Counted from the stretch's first letter, positions 12,515-22,246 are shown. The stretch is 64,000 nt of DNA from CAVPJW01 sp963705525 (GCA_963705525.1 CAVPJW010000002.1:558001-622000), one strand, 5' to 3'. A program made the numbers and translations. The notes: a model not told the origin generated them from the letters alone.

Positions 12515-14659
12515 ATGCCCAACCGACTGGCTCGCGAGGCCAGCCCTTACCTTTTGCAGCACGCCGACAACCCGGTTGACTGGTTCGCGTGGGGTGAGGA
12601 TGCCTTCGCGCGAGCGCGCGACGGAGATCGCCCGATCTTTCTGTCGATCGGGTACTCCACGTGTCACTGGTGCCACGTCATGGAGCACGAGTCGTTCGAG
12701 AACGCGGAGGTCGCCGCTGTCCTGAATCGCGACTTCGTTTCGATCAAGGTCGATCGTGAAGAGCGGCCCGACGTCGACCGCGTGTACATGACTTTTGTTC
12801 AGGCCAGCACGGGCGCCGGTGGATGGCCGATGAGCGTGTGGCTGACGCCCGATCTCAAGCCGTTCTATGGCGGGACGTACTTCCCGCCGAGCTCGCGATG
12901 GGGCCGTCCGGGCTTCATCGAGATCCTGCAGGAGATCGCCCGGCTGTGGCGAACTGAGCGGGAGCGAGTCGTGGGCTCCGCCGAGGCCGCCATCGAGCGG
13001 CTCCGCGCGATGGGGGAGACCGGGGCGGCCGGTCCAGTCGCCGGCGTCGATGCGCTGACCGACGCCGTCGAGCAGTACCGGGCGACGTTCGATGCCCGGC
13101 ACGGCGGCTTTGGCGGCGCGCCGAAGTTTCCGCGACCGAGCGAGCTCCTCTTCTTGTTTCGCGAGTACGCGCGAACCGGCTCCGGGACGGCGCGCGACAT
13201 GGCCCTCGATACGTTGACGGCGATGGCGCTCGGGGGCATGCGCGACCATATCGGGGGCGGGTTCCATCGATATTCGGTGGACGCCGAGTGGCGCGTGCCG
13301 CATTTCGAGAAGATGTTATACGACCAGGCGCAGCTCACGTTGGCGTACCTGGAAGCGGCGCAGGTCACCGGCAGGGGATTCTACGCGGACGTCGCGGAAG
13401 ACACGCTTCAGTACGTTCGGCGCGAGATGACGAGCCCCGAAGGAGGCTTTTATTCCGCCGAAGACGCTGACAGCGTGCCCCCGGAGCACGCGAACCAGGC
13501 GGGCGCGCACAAATCTGAAGGGGCTTATTACCTCTGGACGGATTCCGAGCTTGACGATCTTCTTGGGACTGATGCACCGATGTTCAAGGCGCGCTTTGGT
13601 ATCCGGCCCGATGGAAACGCGCCGCAGGATCCGCTGGGCGAGTTCGTCGGCAAGAACCTTCTCTACACCGAGCAGCCCGTTGAGGATGTTGCAGCCCGGC
13701 TCAAGACGTCCCGGGAGGCTGTCGAGGCCGCACTTGGCCGAGCCAGACTCGTGTTGTACGAGGCGCGAAGTCAACGGCCGAAGCCTCACCGCGATGACAA
13801 GGTGCTCACGGCGTGGAATGGGCTGATGATCGCGGCGTTCTCGCGAGGCGCGCGAGTGCTCGGCGCCGACGCGCCAGAGAAGGGCGAAGCGCACCTCCAG
13901 ACGGCGATCGGTGCGGCCACTTTCATCCGGACGAAGATGATCGATAGCGAAGGCAGGCTCCTTCGGCGATACCGCGCAGGCCAGTCGGCGATCCGTGGTT
14001 ACGCAGAAGACCACGCTTTTCTCATCTTCGGTCTCCTCGAGCTGTTCCAGGCGACCGGCGACCTCGAATGGCTCGAGTGGGCCAGGGCACTCCAGGACGA
14101 ACAGGATCGCCTGTTCTGGGATTCCCAGGGCGGCGGGTGGTTCAGCACGACCGAGGAAGATCGATCGGTGCTCCTCCGAGTGAAGGAGGAGCACGACGGT
14201 GCTGAACCGTCGGCGACATCTCTCGCGACGATGAACGCTCTTTGTCTCGGCTACGTGACCGGCAACCAGGCATACATCGAGCGGGCGACGACGAGTCTGC
14301 AGCGGTTCGGCCCACGCCTCGGTCAGTACGCCCGCGTGGTGCCAATGCTGATGGCGGCCCTTGCCACATACCATGCCGGTTTCGATCAGGTTGTGCTCGT
14401 CGGTCCGGGTGATCGTGAGGATACACTGGCTCTTCGACGCATGGTGGCAACGCGGTACCTTCCATTCACGCTGATCATTCCTGTCGATCTGTCCGCTCGG
14501 CGCGAGGTCAAAGGGGTCATGCCCGCACTCTCGTCAATGAGGATGATCGACGATAAGGCGACGGCGTACTTCTGTCGTGACTTCGTGTGCCGCGAGCCGA
14601 CGACGAGCGCCGAGGCCCTCGAGGCTCAACTCGAACGTCGCGCCAGTGTGTCGTCATGA
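12515..14659 (+). CDS. Thioredoxin-domain protein of the DUF255 / YyaL (SSP411) family
   Basis: The 714-residue start at ATG 12515 gives the family-typical opening MPNRLAREASPYLLQHA; the frame is open further upstream but that part is not conserved. An N-terminal thioredoxin fold carries CHWC at 50-53 (STCHWCHVM), followed by an (alpha/alpha)6 glycosidase-like domain with GGMRDHIGGGFHRYS and VPHFEKMLYDQA. The family is widespread and its reaction is unproven; redox or sugar-related functions have been suggested. No signal peptide is present, so it is cytoplasmic. It ends in an ATGA overlap with the crotonase gene, which indicates coupled translation. Confidence 0.9.
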   Translation: MPNRLAREASPYLLQHADNPVDWFAWGEDAFARARDGDRPIFLSIGYSTCHWCHVMEHESFENAEVAAVLNRDFVSIKVDREERPDVDRVYMTFVQASTGAGGWPMSVWLTPDLKPFYGGTYFPPSSRWGRPGFIEILQEIARLWRTERERVVGSAEAAIERLRAMGETGAAGPVAGVDALTDAVEQYRATFDARHGGFGGAPKFPRPSELLFLFREYARTGSGTARDMALDTLTAMALGGMRDHIGGGFHRYSVDAEWRVPHFEKMLYDQAQLTLAYLEAAQVTGRGFYADVAEDTLQYVRREMTSPEGGFYSAEDADSVPPEHANQAGAHKSEGAYYLWTDSELDDLLGTDAPMFKARFGIRPDGNAPQDPLGEFVGKNLLYTEQPVEDVAARLKTSREAVEAALGRARLVLYEARSQRPKPHRDDKVLTAWNGLMIAAFSRGARVLGADAPEKGEAHLQTAIGAATFIRTKMIDSEGRLLRRYRAGQSAIRGYAEDHAFLIFGLLELFQATGDLEWLEWARALQDEQDRLFWDSQGGGWFSTTEEDRSVLLRVKEEHDGAEPSATSLATMNALCLGYVTGNQAYIERATTSLQRFGPRLGQYARVVPMLMAALATYHAGFDQVVLVGPGDREDTLALRRMVATRYLPFTLIIPVDLSARREVKGVMPALSSMRMIDDKATAYFCRDFVCREPTTSAEALEAQLERRASVSS

Positions 14660-15453
14660 TGTTGCACCACGACCGCACGTCGCGCGGCCCTTTACGGGTA
14701 GACGTCGAAGGCCAGGGAGGCCGATGCCGCATCGTGATGGACGAGCCGCCGGGAAACCTCCTGTCGCTCAACATGGTTCGCTCGCTCCGAGCGCAGATTC
14801 ACGCGCTGCCATTCGATGGAAGTCTCAAGCTGATCACGATTGAAGGAGCGGGCAAGGACTTCAGTTTTGGGGCACGGATTCAGGAACACGTCCCGGAGGA
14901 AATCCGCCGCGTTCTGCCCGAGGCCCACCACCTTATCAGGGATCTCCTGCATGCACCGGCGATGACGGCGGCGATCGTGCGAGGGCGCTGCCTGGGCGGC
15001 GGCTTCGAGCTGGCGCTCGCCTGTGATCTGATTTTTGCGGCCTCGGACGCAACATTCGGCCTTCCGGAAATTGCGCTCGGCGCATTTCCCCCCGCCGCGT
15101 GCGCGCTCCTTCCTGCGCGCGTCGGCACCGCGCGGACGACCGGTGCAATCGTCACAGGGTTGCCGCGCACCGCCCGCCAGTGGCAGTCGGCCGGCCTGAT
15201 AGAGCGGGTGGCGGTATCCGAAGCGCTCGAGCGCGAGGTTGAACGCTGGTTCGAGGCGCACCTGCGGCCGAGATCCGCCGAGGCCCTGCGTCATGCGATC
15301 CGGGCGTCACGTCTGGCTGTGATCGCGCAGATCGAACCCGTCCTTGCAGAGGCCGAGCGCCTCTATCTCGACGATCTCATGCGAACGAGCGACGCAATTG
15401 AGGGCGTCGCAGCCTTCCTCGACAAACGACCGCCGAAATGGACCGATAGCTGA
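14656..15453 (+). CDS. Enoyl-CoA hydratase/isomerase family, dienoyl-CoA-hydratase-like
   Basis: The protein has 265 residues from ATG 14656, which overlaps the previous stop. The crotonase fold is clear: an oxyanion-hole motif at GAGKDFSFGARIQEH and a second at RGRCLGGGFELALACD, then GLPEIALGAFPP. The SFGARIQEHVPE and FPPAA phrases resemble cyclohexa-1,5-diene-1-carbonyl-CoA hydratases of anaerobic benzoyl-CoA degradation. No other genes of that pathway are near, so the substrate is uncertain and general enoyl-CoA hydratase activity is equally possible. Its neighbour at 15465 may share its role. Confidence 0.8.
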   Translation: MMLHHDRTSRGPLRVDVEGQGGRCRIVMDEPPGNLLSLNMVRSLRAQIHALPFDGSLKLITIEGAGKDFSFGARIQEHVPEEIRRVLPEAHHLIRDLLHAPAMTAAIVRGRCLGGGFELALACDLIFAASDATFGLPEIALGAFPPAACALLPARVGTARTTGAIVTGLPRTARQWQSAGLIERVAVSEALEREVERWFEAHLRPRSAEALRHAIRASRLAVIAQIEPVLAEAERLYLDDLMRTSDAIEGVAAFLDKRPPKWTDS

Positions 15454-15464
15454 CCGGTGTTTGC

Positions 15465-15848
15465 ATGACATTTCAGGTTGATGTGCTGCTTCGGGGAGAG
15501 GAGAACGCCACCACGCACACCGTCGAGGCGATCGAGCACGACGCGTCGGCCTGGACCGACACCGACGTCGAGATGGTGCTGAAGGAGATGCTGCGGGCGG
15601 TCGACAGGATGAAGCATCCCCATCGTATTGAAAGGGATGTTTACCTGCGCGGTATCAGCTGGATTGTAGACCCCTATGAGACGGGCGGAGTCATCATCGC
15701 GATCGAGATTCCGACCGGTGCCGCGATCGCGGGACCCTTCACCATCGAACAGAAGGAACTCGAGACGATGATTGCGCGCGTGCTCGCGGCCGGGTCGTCG
15801 TCGGGCGACCCTGCGCGACACAGGTGCATTGAGCGAAGGCCCCCGTGA
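15465..15848 (+). CDS. Hypothetical protein
   Basis: This 127-residue soluble protein starts at ATG 15465, 11 bases after the crotonase stop, so it is probably in the same transcript. The first 105 residues look like a compact alpha/beta domain (HTVEAIEHDASAWTDTDVEMVLKEMLRAVDRM and strands around GVIIAIEIPTG). The last 20 residues are low-complexity and basic. I recognise no family. The ribosome site is weak, but the codon pattern matches its neighbours. It ends 2 bases before the converging BACON gene. Confidence 0.6.
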   Translation: MTFQVDVLLRGEENATTHTVEAIEHDASAWTDTDVEMVLKEMLRAVDRMKHPHRIERDVYLRGISWIVDPYETGGVIIAIEIPTGAAIAGPFTIEQKELETMIARVLAAGSSSGDPARHRCIERRPP

Positions 15849-15850
15849 CG

Positions 15851-18656
15851 CTAGGGCATCGTGTAGGTGACGACCAGCCTGGGGGCCGTTGAGGCTCCTG
15901 CTTCAAAACTCCTGACGAACTTGCGGGCCCACGTGCCCGACCCCGTGCCCTTGAGGATGACTGTCAAGCTGTTCCCAGACTGCCAGTCTGCCCGCGCGAC
16001 GACCTCTTGAATGACCGTCTTGATCTCTTCAAGGGAATACACCGTGTTCGGCACCCATCTGACGTTCGTGTTGTGATTGACCTTGGCCGTCGTCTGGGTT
16101 CTTTGCGAGGGTCGGGCACTCGTCGAGAATGCGGCGCTGTTCCCAGTCAGGTCGGCAGCCATCAAGAACTGAATGCCAATCCACTGATCCGAAGCGGAGG
16201 TAACCTCGAGGTGCGCCGACGAGATAATCGCGCCGGCGGGGATGGCTACACCGACGAATCTGAACCCCGCAAAGCTCGTCGACGTCGACCCGGCATTGCC
16301 CAGCCACACCGCCGTTGCATTCGTCGTGAGCGCGTTGTTCACTTCATTCACGTCGTTCGCTCCGGTCGCCACCTGCCAACTGGCCGTGACAGGTCCCGGT
16401 GGGGGAGGGGGCGGTGGTGATGATGCGCCGGCCTGCGTGACGTTGACACTCTGGCCTGCGACGGTCATCGAGTTCGTGCGTTCTGAACTATTGGGATTCG
16501 CCGACGACCGAATAGCCGACGATGCCGTTTCCCGATCCGTACGTCCCGCTTCCGGGGCCGCTGACGCCCGGTGGAATCGCGATCCAGTCAGTGTTGCTGA
16601 CCGCCGTCCACGAGCAGCCCACTGGTGAAGTGACGTTGACATTCCCTGCGGCAGCGGCTGAACTCAGGGCGATCACCGACGGCTGGACTCCGTACGTACA
16701 TGCGACACCGCTCTGGGTGACGGAAAAGGTCTGACCGGCGATCGTGACCGTGCCGATGCGAGTGACCGCCGTCGGATTGGATGCGACGGAGTAGTTCACC
16801 GATCCGCTGCCGGTTGTGCCGGCACCGGCCGGCACGGTGATCCAGGAGGCATTGCTGACCGCTGTCCACGAGCAGCCGGCGATCGTGGTGACGGTCAGCG
16901 TGCCGGATGTTCCCGTTGAGTCCGGAAAGGCCTCGGTTGGCGAGACGTTGAAGGTGCACTCGACTCCAGTCTGGGTGACCGTCAACGTTCTATTGGCCAC
17001 CGTGAGTGTGCCGGTTCGAGCCGCGCTGGTCAGATTGGCCGCAACTGCGTAACCTACCGTGCCATTACCCGACCCGTTGGCCCCGCTGTTCACGGTGATC
17101 CAAGTGTCGTTGCTGACGGCCGTCCAGCTGCAGCCCACCGGCAGCGTGACGTCTGTGGTGGCCGGTCCGCCGTTCGAGTCGAACCCCTGCGTGGTGGGCT
17201 GGATAGTTGAGGTACATCCCCCTGCGCCGGGCGCCGTGTCCGGCGTGCCGACCGTGAATCGCCGAATCGAGTAGAACGGTGAATCGATCGTGATGGACGA
17301 CTGCGTGTGGAAGCCGTCCAGAAAGTTGACGCCGTTGATGTTTGACAGCGTGTAGACGCCATGGATGATGTTGTCGCTCCAGAGCGCTGCGCTCGCGTCG
17401 TAGAAACTGGCCCAGATCTCGATGCTCGTCGCGGAGGCTTGCTGCCAGCGGGCGCGGATGATATCGCCCGGCTGCGGAACGGCCGAGGTCCCGGCCGCGT
17501 TCATGGGCATGGGCCACTGGCTCAGAGCGACTGCGCCGTTGCCATCCCAGGCTTCCAGCACAAGGTCCACGCGTCCGCCGCCGCGCCCAATCGGAATGAC
17601 TTCGAGGTTCTGCTCCCGGTTGATTTCCTTGCGGAAACCAATCATCGGTCCAAAGTACGTCGTCGGCTGTTGCGGTGGAGTACCCTTGGGCCAGTCGATC
17701 TCAATCTCACCCCACCCGTTCGAGACGTCTGGCATGCGGTCGAGATTGCGGCCCGACTGCAGGCGATCGGTGTTGGAGAAAATGCCGTATTGCGGGTGGA
17801 GGCGAAGATCGTTCGACCAGGTCGTCCAGTCGATCTGCCATTGCACGCCGCTCCCCGTGCGGTAATCCTGCTGCTGAAGGTTGGCGGTCGAACGGTTGTC
17901 GGTGCCGGTCGGAACATTCGTGGTGCCCGGCGCGCCCCATTCATCCACGAACACCTGGAGGGGCTTCGCCGTGTTTGTGGTGAGGATCCCGACGGCGGCG
18001 CGATCGTAGGTTTCCGATTTCATCCGGCCCTGGTGGAACCAGCCGTAGAAGTCGCCGTCGATCAGGAACCCGAACGCGCGCTTGACGCCAGGACCTGCTT
18101 GCGAGTGCAGGCCAATCTCGAGCTGAAACCAGCGATCCTGAGGCACCGTCCCGTAGACCTGAAATTCCACCTGCGCGTTGTCCCAGTCGCGGTTCCCGAC
18201 CACATACAGCGCTCCACCCTGCCGGACACGCAGAAACCAGCCGTAGTTGTTGGGACTGCTTGGCCAGAAGCCAGCCAGCGTGAAGTATTCATTCGCGGCC
18301 AGTTGAGCCACGGTGCTCGAGGGCACGTACAGGCTGGTCCGCTGCCAGAACCATTTACTGGTTCGTTCCTTCCAGATGTGACTCGCAGCGGGGTCGGAGA
18401 AATTGACCCGAACCTGCGCGCGGCCGGATGTGCTCGATGTAGCCACTCGGGCTGATGCGGCGCCAAGGGCAGCCTGCGTCGCGCTTTGCTCGATGATGCC
18501 ACCGCCCGATGCATCGGTGAGCACCGCCCATGACGCCTGCGGCCCTTCAAAACTCTCGAGCGTCGGCGACGCACCACTCGCCGAGTATCTGAATCCCAGG
18601 GTTGCGATGATCGTGGCCGCGATGAGGGCGAGGGGTGCTTTCAGCGTGATTGTCAT
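15851..18656 (-). pseudogene. Exported lectin-like / BACON-repeat / DNRLRE-like protein, interrupted by a one-base frameshift
   Basis: ATG at 18656 has a GGAG site and begins a Sec signal peptide (MTITLKAPLALIAATIIATLG). Next is a concanavalin-like lectin or lyase-like region (about 30-470), then three BACON repeats, each with the GCSWTAVSN core. In the third repeat the frame stops at 16488 right after YSVVGESQ. The sister repeats continue with NPT-type sequence, and exactly that continuation (ANPNSSERTNS then VNVTQAG) is found in the neighbouring frame. It is followed by a Pro/Gly linker and a C-terminal DNRLRE-like beta domain ending at 15851. Removing one C at about 16501 restores a protein of about 930 residues. 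It could be a sequencing error, a recent mutation or phase variation. The intact form would be a secreted carbohydrate-binding protein. Confidence 0.75.
16440..17230 (-). repeat. Three tandem BACON-encoding repeats
   Basis: The motif TTGCTGACCG(C/T)GTCCA(plus strand, with small changes) recurs at about 16593, 16852 and 17110. This gives a period near 257 bases (about 86 codons), one BACON domain each. Each unit ends in a VTQxG strand and begins with a Cys. Such near-identical units are prone to slippage or recombination, and the frameshift lies inside the unit closest to the 3' end of the gene. Confidence 0.7.
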
Positions 18657-18689
18657 CGGATCTCCGGCGAAGAAGTGACGACGACGCAT

Positions 18690-18931
18690 GAATGGCTGAG
18701 CTTCTTAAGCAAGAACTGTTCCATGGTCAGTATTCGCGAGTCTGTGGTGTAACTTCTAAGACAAGATCTTCCACGAAGACGCGCGTCGCGGCTCAAATCT
18801 GGCTCGTTGATGTGAAACCGGACGCTGTTCATCCTACATCGGCCTTGTTGTGGAAGCCGTCGGCGGGCCGGCTTATCGGCAGGACCAAATCAGTTAGACT
18901 CTGGGAGTTCGCAGCCCGCCCGAAGCTGCGC
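18690..18931. other. Intergenic region before the tRNA
   Basis: No gene is visible here, and the sequence is less GC-rich than its surroundings. A weak promoter candidate for the tRNA is TTATCG at 18873 with TAGACT at 18895-18900 (16-base spacer, 31 bases before the tRNA). The leftward promoter of the lectin/BACON gene should also lie here, but I see no convincing boxes for it. Confidence 0.35.
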
Positions 18932-19021
18932 GCCGGGGTGGCGGAACTGGCAGACGCACAGGACTTAAAATCCTGGGGCCCCCATAGGGCCGTGTGGGTT
19001 CGATCCCCGCCCCCGGCACCA
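18932..19021 (+). tRNA. tRNA-Leu (anticodon TAA)
   Basis: The acceptor stem GCCGGGG (18932-18938) pairs with CCCCGGC (19011-19017). A discriminator A and an encoded CCA (19019-19021) follow. The anticodon stem is CAGGA/TCCTG around the loop CTTAAAA, giving anticodon TAA at 18966-18968. A long variable arm (GGGCCCCCATAGGGCCGT region) is as expected for leucine tRNA. The T-loop GTTCGAT is intact. Confidence 0.95.
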
Positions 19022-19037
19022 AGACCAGACCGGCGCG

Positions 19038-20006
19038 TTATGACCGAAGGGCGATGGGCTGGCGGCGCGCGCCCAGAAAAGCCGCTGCCAGTGCAGACAC
19101 CGTGATCGCCGCGCCGACTTCAAGGTAGGTCTGATGGCCGAATCCGCGGCCCATCCGGAGACCCATCTCAATCAGCACCTGCGTGTACAGAAAGGGCGCA
19201 AGGCGGGCCATGCTGTCACCTCGAACGCTAAGATCGAGGAGATAGAGCGCACCCAAGCCACTCACGGCAACGGCCATTCCCCCGAGCATCACTCGCGGTG
19301 TGATCGGACTCCAGAAGAAGGGTAGAGCCACGGAAAGCGCGACGAAGACGCCGACAGCGGAATAAAAGAGATTCGTCAGCAATGATTCGGTTCGATCGAG
19401 CACGCGTGTCATCGCGATGTACGCGCTGAAGCTCGCCGCCATGCCCAGTGCGGCGCCGGCAGCCCAGCCCATTCCTGCGAACGGGGGACGGTAGATCATG
19501 ATCGCCCCTAACCAGGCAGTGATCGTCGTGATCCAGGCAAGAATCGGGACGCGTTCCCCAGTAAGTGGCGCCATCATTAACACCAGAACCGGGGCTATCC
19601 AGAACGCGCCCATGACCTCAGACTGCGCGGCTCCGCCGAGCGCGACCGCGAAACAGATGGGCATCGTCAGCATCAGCAGCGAGCGGCTGATCTGCAGGAA
19701 TGGGCGTCCTGTCCGCAAGAAACGCAGCCGGAGCGGTACTCCAAAAGCGAGCAACATGAGAAGCAGATGAAATGCGTATCTCAGCCAGACGATCTGCAAG
19801 ATGGGCATCCCTCGAAGGAAGAGGCCACCCACAGCTTCAGTCACCGTCCACATGACCATCGCGGCGCACATCAGTGCTGCTCCGGATCGATTCGCGCGAC
19901 CGGCAACACCGATCGCCGGGTAATCACCGTCGGCAGACGGGAGGTCGGGCAAGCGGACTCCGCGAGGTGAGGTCTGGGTCACTTCTTGCTCTTCGCTATT
20001 ACTCAA
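19038..20006 (-). CDS. EamA/DMT-superfamily permease
   Basis: The 322-residue protein has about ten hydrophobic helices after a charged N-terminal tail of about 40 residues. Two EamA-like halves are visible (about 42-172 and 180-315), with WLRYAFHLLLML in the first and SFSAYIAMTRVLDR in the second. The family exports or imports small metabolites and amino acids, and the substrate cannot be predicted. It is the only leftward gene between the tRNA and the serine hydrolase. Its 3' end is 16 bases from the tRNA. Confidence 0.83.
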   Translation of the reverse strand: MSNSEEQEVTQTSPRGVRLPDLPSADGDYPAIGVAGRANRSGAALMCAAMVMWTVTEAVGGLFLRGMPILQIVWLRYAFHLLLMLLAFGVPLRLRFLRTGRPFLQISRSLLMLTMPICFAVALGGAAQSEVMGAFWIAPVLVLMMAPLTGERVPILAWITTITAWLGAIMIYRPPFAGMGWAAGAALGMAASFSAYIAMTRVLDRTESLLTNLFYSAVGVFVALSVALPFFWSPITPRVMLGGMAVAVSGLGALYLLDLSVRGDSMARLAPFLYTQVLIEMGLRMGRGFGHQTYLEVGAAITVSALAAAFLGARRQPIALRS

Positions 20007-20144
20007 TTTCCGATCCCTCGAGTTTGCCGAGAAATCGAGTCCCTATCGCCTAGACGGATCGGTAACTGCCGCCATAGGGCGCCTTTGGTCGCCGCCGTGA
20101 GTGACTTATGTGAACCGTCCATTGTCGAGGATGACCCCGAAGGT

Positions 20145-20459
20145 ATGCCAATTAACCCATTCGATTCGATTGAGAGTGCCCACGAATATGTGGGCCTCCT
20201 TGTGAGCCAAGTCCGGGAGATGGAAGAGACGATTGACGCGGACTTGCTCGGGGAGGCAGGCGGTGATGAACTGCGGCGCCTAGATGCGATGAGAATCGTC
20301 GCGTACAAATTGCGGCAACTTCGAGAGCACCTTGTGGCGAGTAGTCGATTGTTGAACGACCTGCGGACCTTAGAGCGTCTCTTACTCGGTGCGCGGGCCG
20401 AACCTTCCGCCGCGGCGCCGACACTCGACCACGACTGGGAGATCGAAGAGCAACGTTGA
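20145..20459 (+). CDS. Small helical hypothetical protein
   Basis: The protein has 104 residues from ATG 20145, preceded by GAAGGT; the longer open frame back to 19986 overlaps the permease start and is not protein-like. Two or three long helices rich in Leu, Arg and Glu are predicted (SAHEYVGLLVSQVREMEET and RIVAYKLRQLREHLVASSRLL), with possible coiled-coil character and no membrane segment. I recognise no family. Its divergence from the permease suggests a shared regulatory gap (20007-20144). Confidence 0.55.
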   Translation: MPINPFDSIESAHEYVGLLVSQVREMEETIDADLLGEAGGDELRRLDAMRIVAYKLRQLREHLVASSRLLNDLRTLERLLLGARAEPSAAAPTLDHDWEIEEQR

Positions 20460-20611
20460 CACCGCCTCCACACGACCTCTACCTCGCCTGAACGTCAGCC
20501 CGAGGCGGGGTGGATACCCGGGTTTCGGAACGCGGTTCCTTTCGTCTGCTCCCGTCCGGCATCTCCGCCGATTACCGCCGCTTCTCGGGGCATCGTCAAC
20601 GATTGCCTCGC

Positions 20612-20755
20612 GCGGAGGGCCTTGGCTTTCTGACGGGCAATCGTGCGCTCGACATCTCACGCGCGCGAGCGGAGCTCGGATATGCTCCGCAGGTCAGCGT
20701 GCGGGATGCCATCTGCCGCACCGCGTATTCGATGGGCCTGGTTCGGTGGCAGCAG
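20612..20755 (+). pseudogene. C-terminal remnant of an NAD-dependent epimerase/dehydratase
   Basis: One frame contains LTGNRALDISRARAELGY followed by APQVSVRDAICRTAYSM. This is the characteristic C-terminal end of extended short-chain dehydrogenases (sugar epimerases, 3-beta-HSD-like), where an LTxxRxxDxSKAxxELGY motif precedes the last helix. No Rossmann GxxGxxG part lies upstream and there is no in-frame stop before the next gene, so only a fragment of about 45 residues survives. It probably records a past deletion. Confidence 0.6.
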
Positions 20756-20765
20756 GAGGGTCGTG

Positions 20766-22226
20766 ATGATTCGACGCATGTTCCTGAGCGCCTCGTTGGC
20801 CGCAGCCATGGCGAGCCTTGTGATGGCGGCGCAGGATTCGTCCGCCTCTCTGTCGGAGGACGCACGCGTAGCCACGGCATTGTCCCTCGCCCGCGTCTGG
20901 CTCGAAGCGCAGCGGGCGTACACTCAGATTCCAGGCATCTCGGCCGCCATCGTCTACGACCAGCAGTCACTCTGGAGCGGCGGCTACGGATACGCGGATG
21001 TCGCGTCGAAGCGCGCCGCCACCCCCGAGACCATCTACAGCATCTGTTCCATCTCGAAGCTTTTTACCAGCGTTGCAGTCATGCAGCTGCGAGACGCCGG
21101 AAAGCTCAGGCTGGACGATCCGGTGACGAAGCATCTGCCATGGTTCACGATCAAACGGAGCGATCCGGACGCTCCGGAGATCACCGTGGAAGGCCTCCTG
21201 ACTCACGCATCGGGTCTCCCGCGAGAGGCAGACTTCCCTTACTGGAGAGAAGGGGTGTTTCCCACTCACGATCAGATCGTCGCGAAGGTGCGTGAGCAGG
21301 AAACTCTCTATCCGGCGGAAAAATACTTCCAGTATTCGAACCTGGGCCTCACTCTGGCCGGCGAGATCGTAGCGGCCGCGTCCGGGGTGCCGTACGACGA
21401 CTACGTCCGTCGCAACATCCTGCAGCCTCTCGGCCTCGGTCACACAACGCCCGAGATGCCGGAGAGCGAGCGGGGGAGGAATCTCGCGACGGGGTACGGA
21501 GCTATCGGACGAGATGGGCAGCGCGCGACGATCCCGTTCTTTGTTGCTCGCGGGATCGCTCCGGCTGCTGGATACGCGTCGACGGTGAACGATCTGGGCC
21601 GCTTCGCCTCCTGGCAGCTCCGGTTGTTGACGCGCGGAGGGACGGAGATTCTGAACGCCAACACCCTTCGCGAAATGCATCGCGTGCACTTCGTCGATCC
21701 GGACTTCGAGATCACCTGGGGTCTGGGGTTCGTCGTGTCTCGCGAGGAGGGCAAGACATTTGTGGGGCACGATGGTTCATGTCCGGGTTTTCTTACGTCG
21801 ATGCTGATGAGGCCGGACGAGAAAATTGCGACAGTGGTCTTTTCCAACGCTCAAGGCATTGAGGTGACCAAGTGGACTCTTCGCCTCTATGACATCGTGG
21901 CGCCTGCCATCCGAGCGGCCATCAAGGACCCGACTGCCGCCAAACCGCGTGATGCGAGCCTCGAACCCTATCTCGGGACGTATTCGGCCGGCATCAACTT
22001 CGGCGGGGAGACAGCCGTGGTTCGATGGGAAGACTCGATTGCGCTGCTGAGACTGCCAACCATGGAGCCGGTCAAGGATCTGCTGAAGCTGAAGAAGGTC
22101 GGCGACCATCGATTCAGGCGCGTTCGTTCAGACGACAGCCTTGGCGAGGACGTGCTGTTCGAGATGGGACCAGACGGCAAGGCCGCGCGCTTCACGCGGC
22201 ACAGCAACTACAGCGTGCGCCAGTAG
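20766..22226 (+). CDS. Exported serine hydrolase, beta-lactamase / class C PBP-like
   Basis: The protein has 486 residues from ATG 20766 with a GGAGG site 8 bases upstream; GTG at 20763 is a close alternative. A signal peptide spans about 1-22 (ending VMAAQ). The class C triad motifs are present: SISK at 95-98, YSN at 190-192, and GHDGS late in the domain replacing the KTG box. A C-terminal lipocalin-like beta region (about 385-486) is typical of these esterase/D-aminopeptidase-like proteins. It would cleave an ester, amide or D-peptide in the periplasm. It converges with the YVTN gene, 20 bases away. Confidence 0.85.
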   Translation: MIRRMFLSASLAAAMASLVMAAQDSSASLSEDARVATALSLARVWLEAQRAYTQIPGISAAIVYDQQSLWSGGYGYADVASKRAATPETIYSICSISKLFTSVAVMQLRDAGKLRLDDPVTKHLPWFTIKRSDPDAPEITVEGLLTHASGLPREADFPYWREGVFPTHDQIVAKVREQETLYPAEKYFQYSNLGLTLAGEIVAAASGVPYDDYVRRNILQPLGLGHTTPEMPESERGRNLATGYGAIGRDGQRATIPFFVARGIAPAAGYASTVNDLGRFASWQLRLLTRGGTEILNANTLREMHRVHFVDPDFEITWGLGFVVSREEGKTFVGHDGSCPGFLTSMLMRPDEKIATVVFSNAQGIEVTKWTLRLYDIVAPAIRAAIKDPTAAKPRDASLEPYLGTYSAGINFGGETAVVRWEDSIALLRLPTMEPVKDLLKLKKVGDHRFRRVRSDDSLGEDVLFEMGPDGKAARFTRHSNYSVRQ

Positions 22227-22246
22227 TCCCCGGCGACCGGCGCATT

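Noticed and set aside
16480..16510. Programmed ribosomal frameshift in the BACON gene
   Set aside because: No slippery heptamer or downstream pseudoknot is visible at the break; a one-base error or mutation explains it more simply.
17361..18455. Open frame of 364 codons opposite the lectin/BACON gene
   Set aside because: It has no ribosome site and no protein-like pattern. The minus-strand protein has a signal peptide and clear repeats.
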